Below, piece by piece: positions 32,357-33,072 of a stretch of DNA of 33,072 nt; positions within the stretch are counted from its first letter, which is position 1, and the number at the start of each line of letters is the position of its first letter. The position numbers and the translations under genes are program-made. Source of the stretch: Verrucomicrobiota bacterium (GTDB lineage: Bacteria; Verrucomicrobiota; Verrucomicrobiia; Limisphaerales; AAA164-E04). Where the stretch lies: NCBI GenBank assembly GCA_027619545.1, contig JAQCFT010000014.1, forward strand, positions 1 through 33,072, given 5' to 3'. The notes beneath the pieces were generated by a model that searched no databases, had not been told where the DNA came from, and saw only the letters and a program-made list of their open reading frames with translations.

Positions 32357-33072
32357 TTAGCGGATAATGATATTTTTTGCCTGTTCAGGATCGATTTTTT
32401 CAATCGCCACACGGCACTCCTGCCCTACGCCGGAGAAATCATTGTTCATGGTGTCAAACAGGTGCGGGATCGCTGGCTTGGCTGCCGGCCCCATGTTACC
32501 AATGGCCGTCGCGGCAGTCGCCCGCACACCAATCACCTCATCCTTCAACAATGGAATCAACGCATCCAGACTCCCGATCGCATCCACCCCCAGACGCCCG
32601 AGTCCATAGGCAGCATAGTTTCGTATATCTTCGGAAGGATCATCCAGCGCTTCCTCCAGGTATCGCATCTGTTCCTCCTCCGGCAGGGCAATTTCAGCAA
32701 GGGTCTTCACCGCCACCATGCGCCGATGCTCACCAGGCATGGAGTCCAGCATGGGCTTGAGCGCAGGCATGGCTTCTTGTGGGTCCATCTTGATATGGGC
32801 GCCCACCAGGATCGCTTTGGACTGAATGGACATGTCAGGATGGATAAACAAAGGGATCAATTCAGGACCAAGAGAAGAGGCCTTCTCCCCCATCTCACGC
32901 ATCAGGTCCAAGGTTGGACGCAGCAGGCTACCGTTCGCGTCCTTGAGAATCTCCCGAAGGGCATCCAGCAAGGGACCGGCATCCGCAGCGTAATGTTGCA
33001 TCACCAACAAGGCGGGTTGTTGCGTGTAAACCGAACCTTTTTCCAATATTTCCTTCATGGCGGAAATGATCG
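32357..33072 (-). CDS. HEAT-repeat protein (5' end outside the window)
   Basis: At least 234 residues are visible and the frame stays open to the right edge, so the gene starts beyond it; an internal ATG at 33058 is probably not the true start. Helical HEAT/PBS-lyase-like repeats of about 35-40 residues are evident, e.g. LDALREILKDANGSLLRPTLDLMREMG, EALDDPSEDIRNYAAYGLGRLG and LIPLLKDEVIGVRATAATAIGNMGP. These form right-angled helical scaffolds for protein binding. No catalytic motif is present in this part; in Verrucomicrobia such repeats often end larger secreted or heme proteins, so the missing N-terminus may define its function. The gene ends 56 bp before htpG. Confidence 0.85.
   Translation of the reverse strand, partial: IISAMKEILEKGSVYTQQPALLVMQHYAADAGPLLDALREILKDANGSLLRPTLDLMREMGEKASSLGPELIPLFIHPDMSIQSKAILVGAHIKMDPQEAMPALKPMLDSMPGEHRRMVAVKTLAEIALPEEEQMRYLEEALDDPSEDIRNYAAYGLGRLGVDAIGSLDALIPLLKDEVIGVRATAATAIGNMGPAAKPAIPHLFDTMNNDFSGVGQECRVAIEKIDPEQAKNIIIR

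Overview
The window looks like chromosomal DNA from a Verrucomicrobiota bacterium. This is an inference from gene content, without database searches. The clues are a coupled DUF1549/DUF1553 and DUF1501 pair, a Ser/Thr kinase whose C-lobe is of the type common in Planctomycetes and Verrucomicrobia, a prepilin-like protein with a C-terminal [N]HLYMDG motif, a secreted protein ending in a verrucomicrobial-type C-terminal domain (SYTVEASDNLSDW...FYRLR), and a glucose/sorbosone-dehydrogenase-like protein fused to PKD, cytochrome c and CBM6-like modules. Every gene I can support (17 intact or partial, plus one frameshifted) lies on the minus strand, so genes are transcribed from the right end towards the left. 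I see no rRNA, tRNA, CRISPR array, transposase or integrase.

Layout in transcription order, right to left: a HEAT-repeat protein running off the right edge; htpG; mnmA; a short region with inverted repeats and a doubtful small membrane ORF; an RND efflux operon (lipoprotein adaptor plus two different inner-membrane permeases, the permeases overlapping by 4 bp); a secreted protein with a duplicated 180-residue module, followed by a very strong intrinsic terminator; a prepilin-like protein that starts only 5 nt after that terminator's T tract; the large secreted dehydrogenase/cytochrome fusion; an ACT-domain malic enzyme; an SDR oxidoreductase; a ribose-type sugar ABC importer (binding protein, ATPase, permease); a UMF1/Atg22-type MFS transporter; a lipoprotein built from seven ~19-residue VNG repeats; the DUF1549/DUF1553 and DUF1501 pair; and a membrane-anchored Ser/Thr kinase.

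The genes suggest a heterotrophic, polymer- and sugar-using life style: the importer with its SDR, the secreted CBM6/PQQ-type dehydrogenase and the DUF1501/1553 pair all fit carbohydrate use. The importer ATPase is split by a frameshift that looks like a 2-nt loss just after its first Walker A motif. Either the importer is broken in this strain or there is a base-calling error.

The most unusual DNA is at the left end. The kinase gene is bracketed by copies of one composite interspersed repeat: a 101-bp direct repeat pair at 10-110 and 347-447, a reverse-oriented composite copy at 3060-3167, and a 33-bp inverted repeat at 2910-2942/3060-3092. Open frames in these repeats are spurious. I did not find a clearly new multi-gene system. 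The best leads are the repeat family around the kinase, the terminator-to-start-codon arrangement before the prepilin gene, the VNG-repeat lipoprotein and the frameshifted ATPase.
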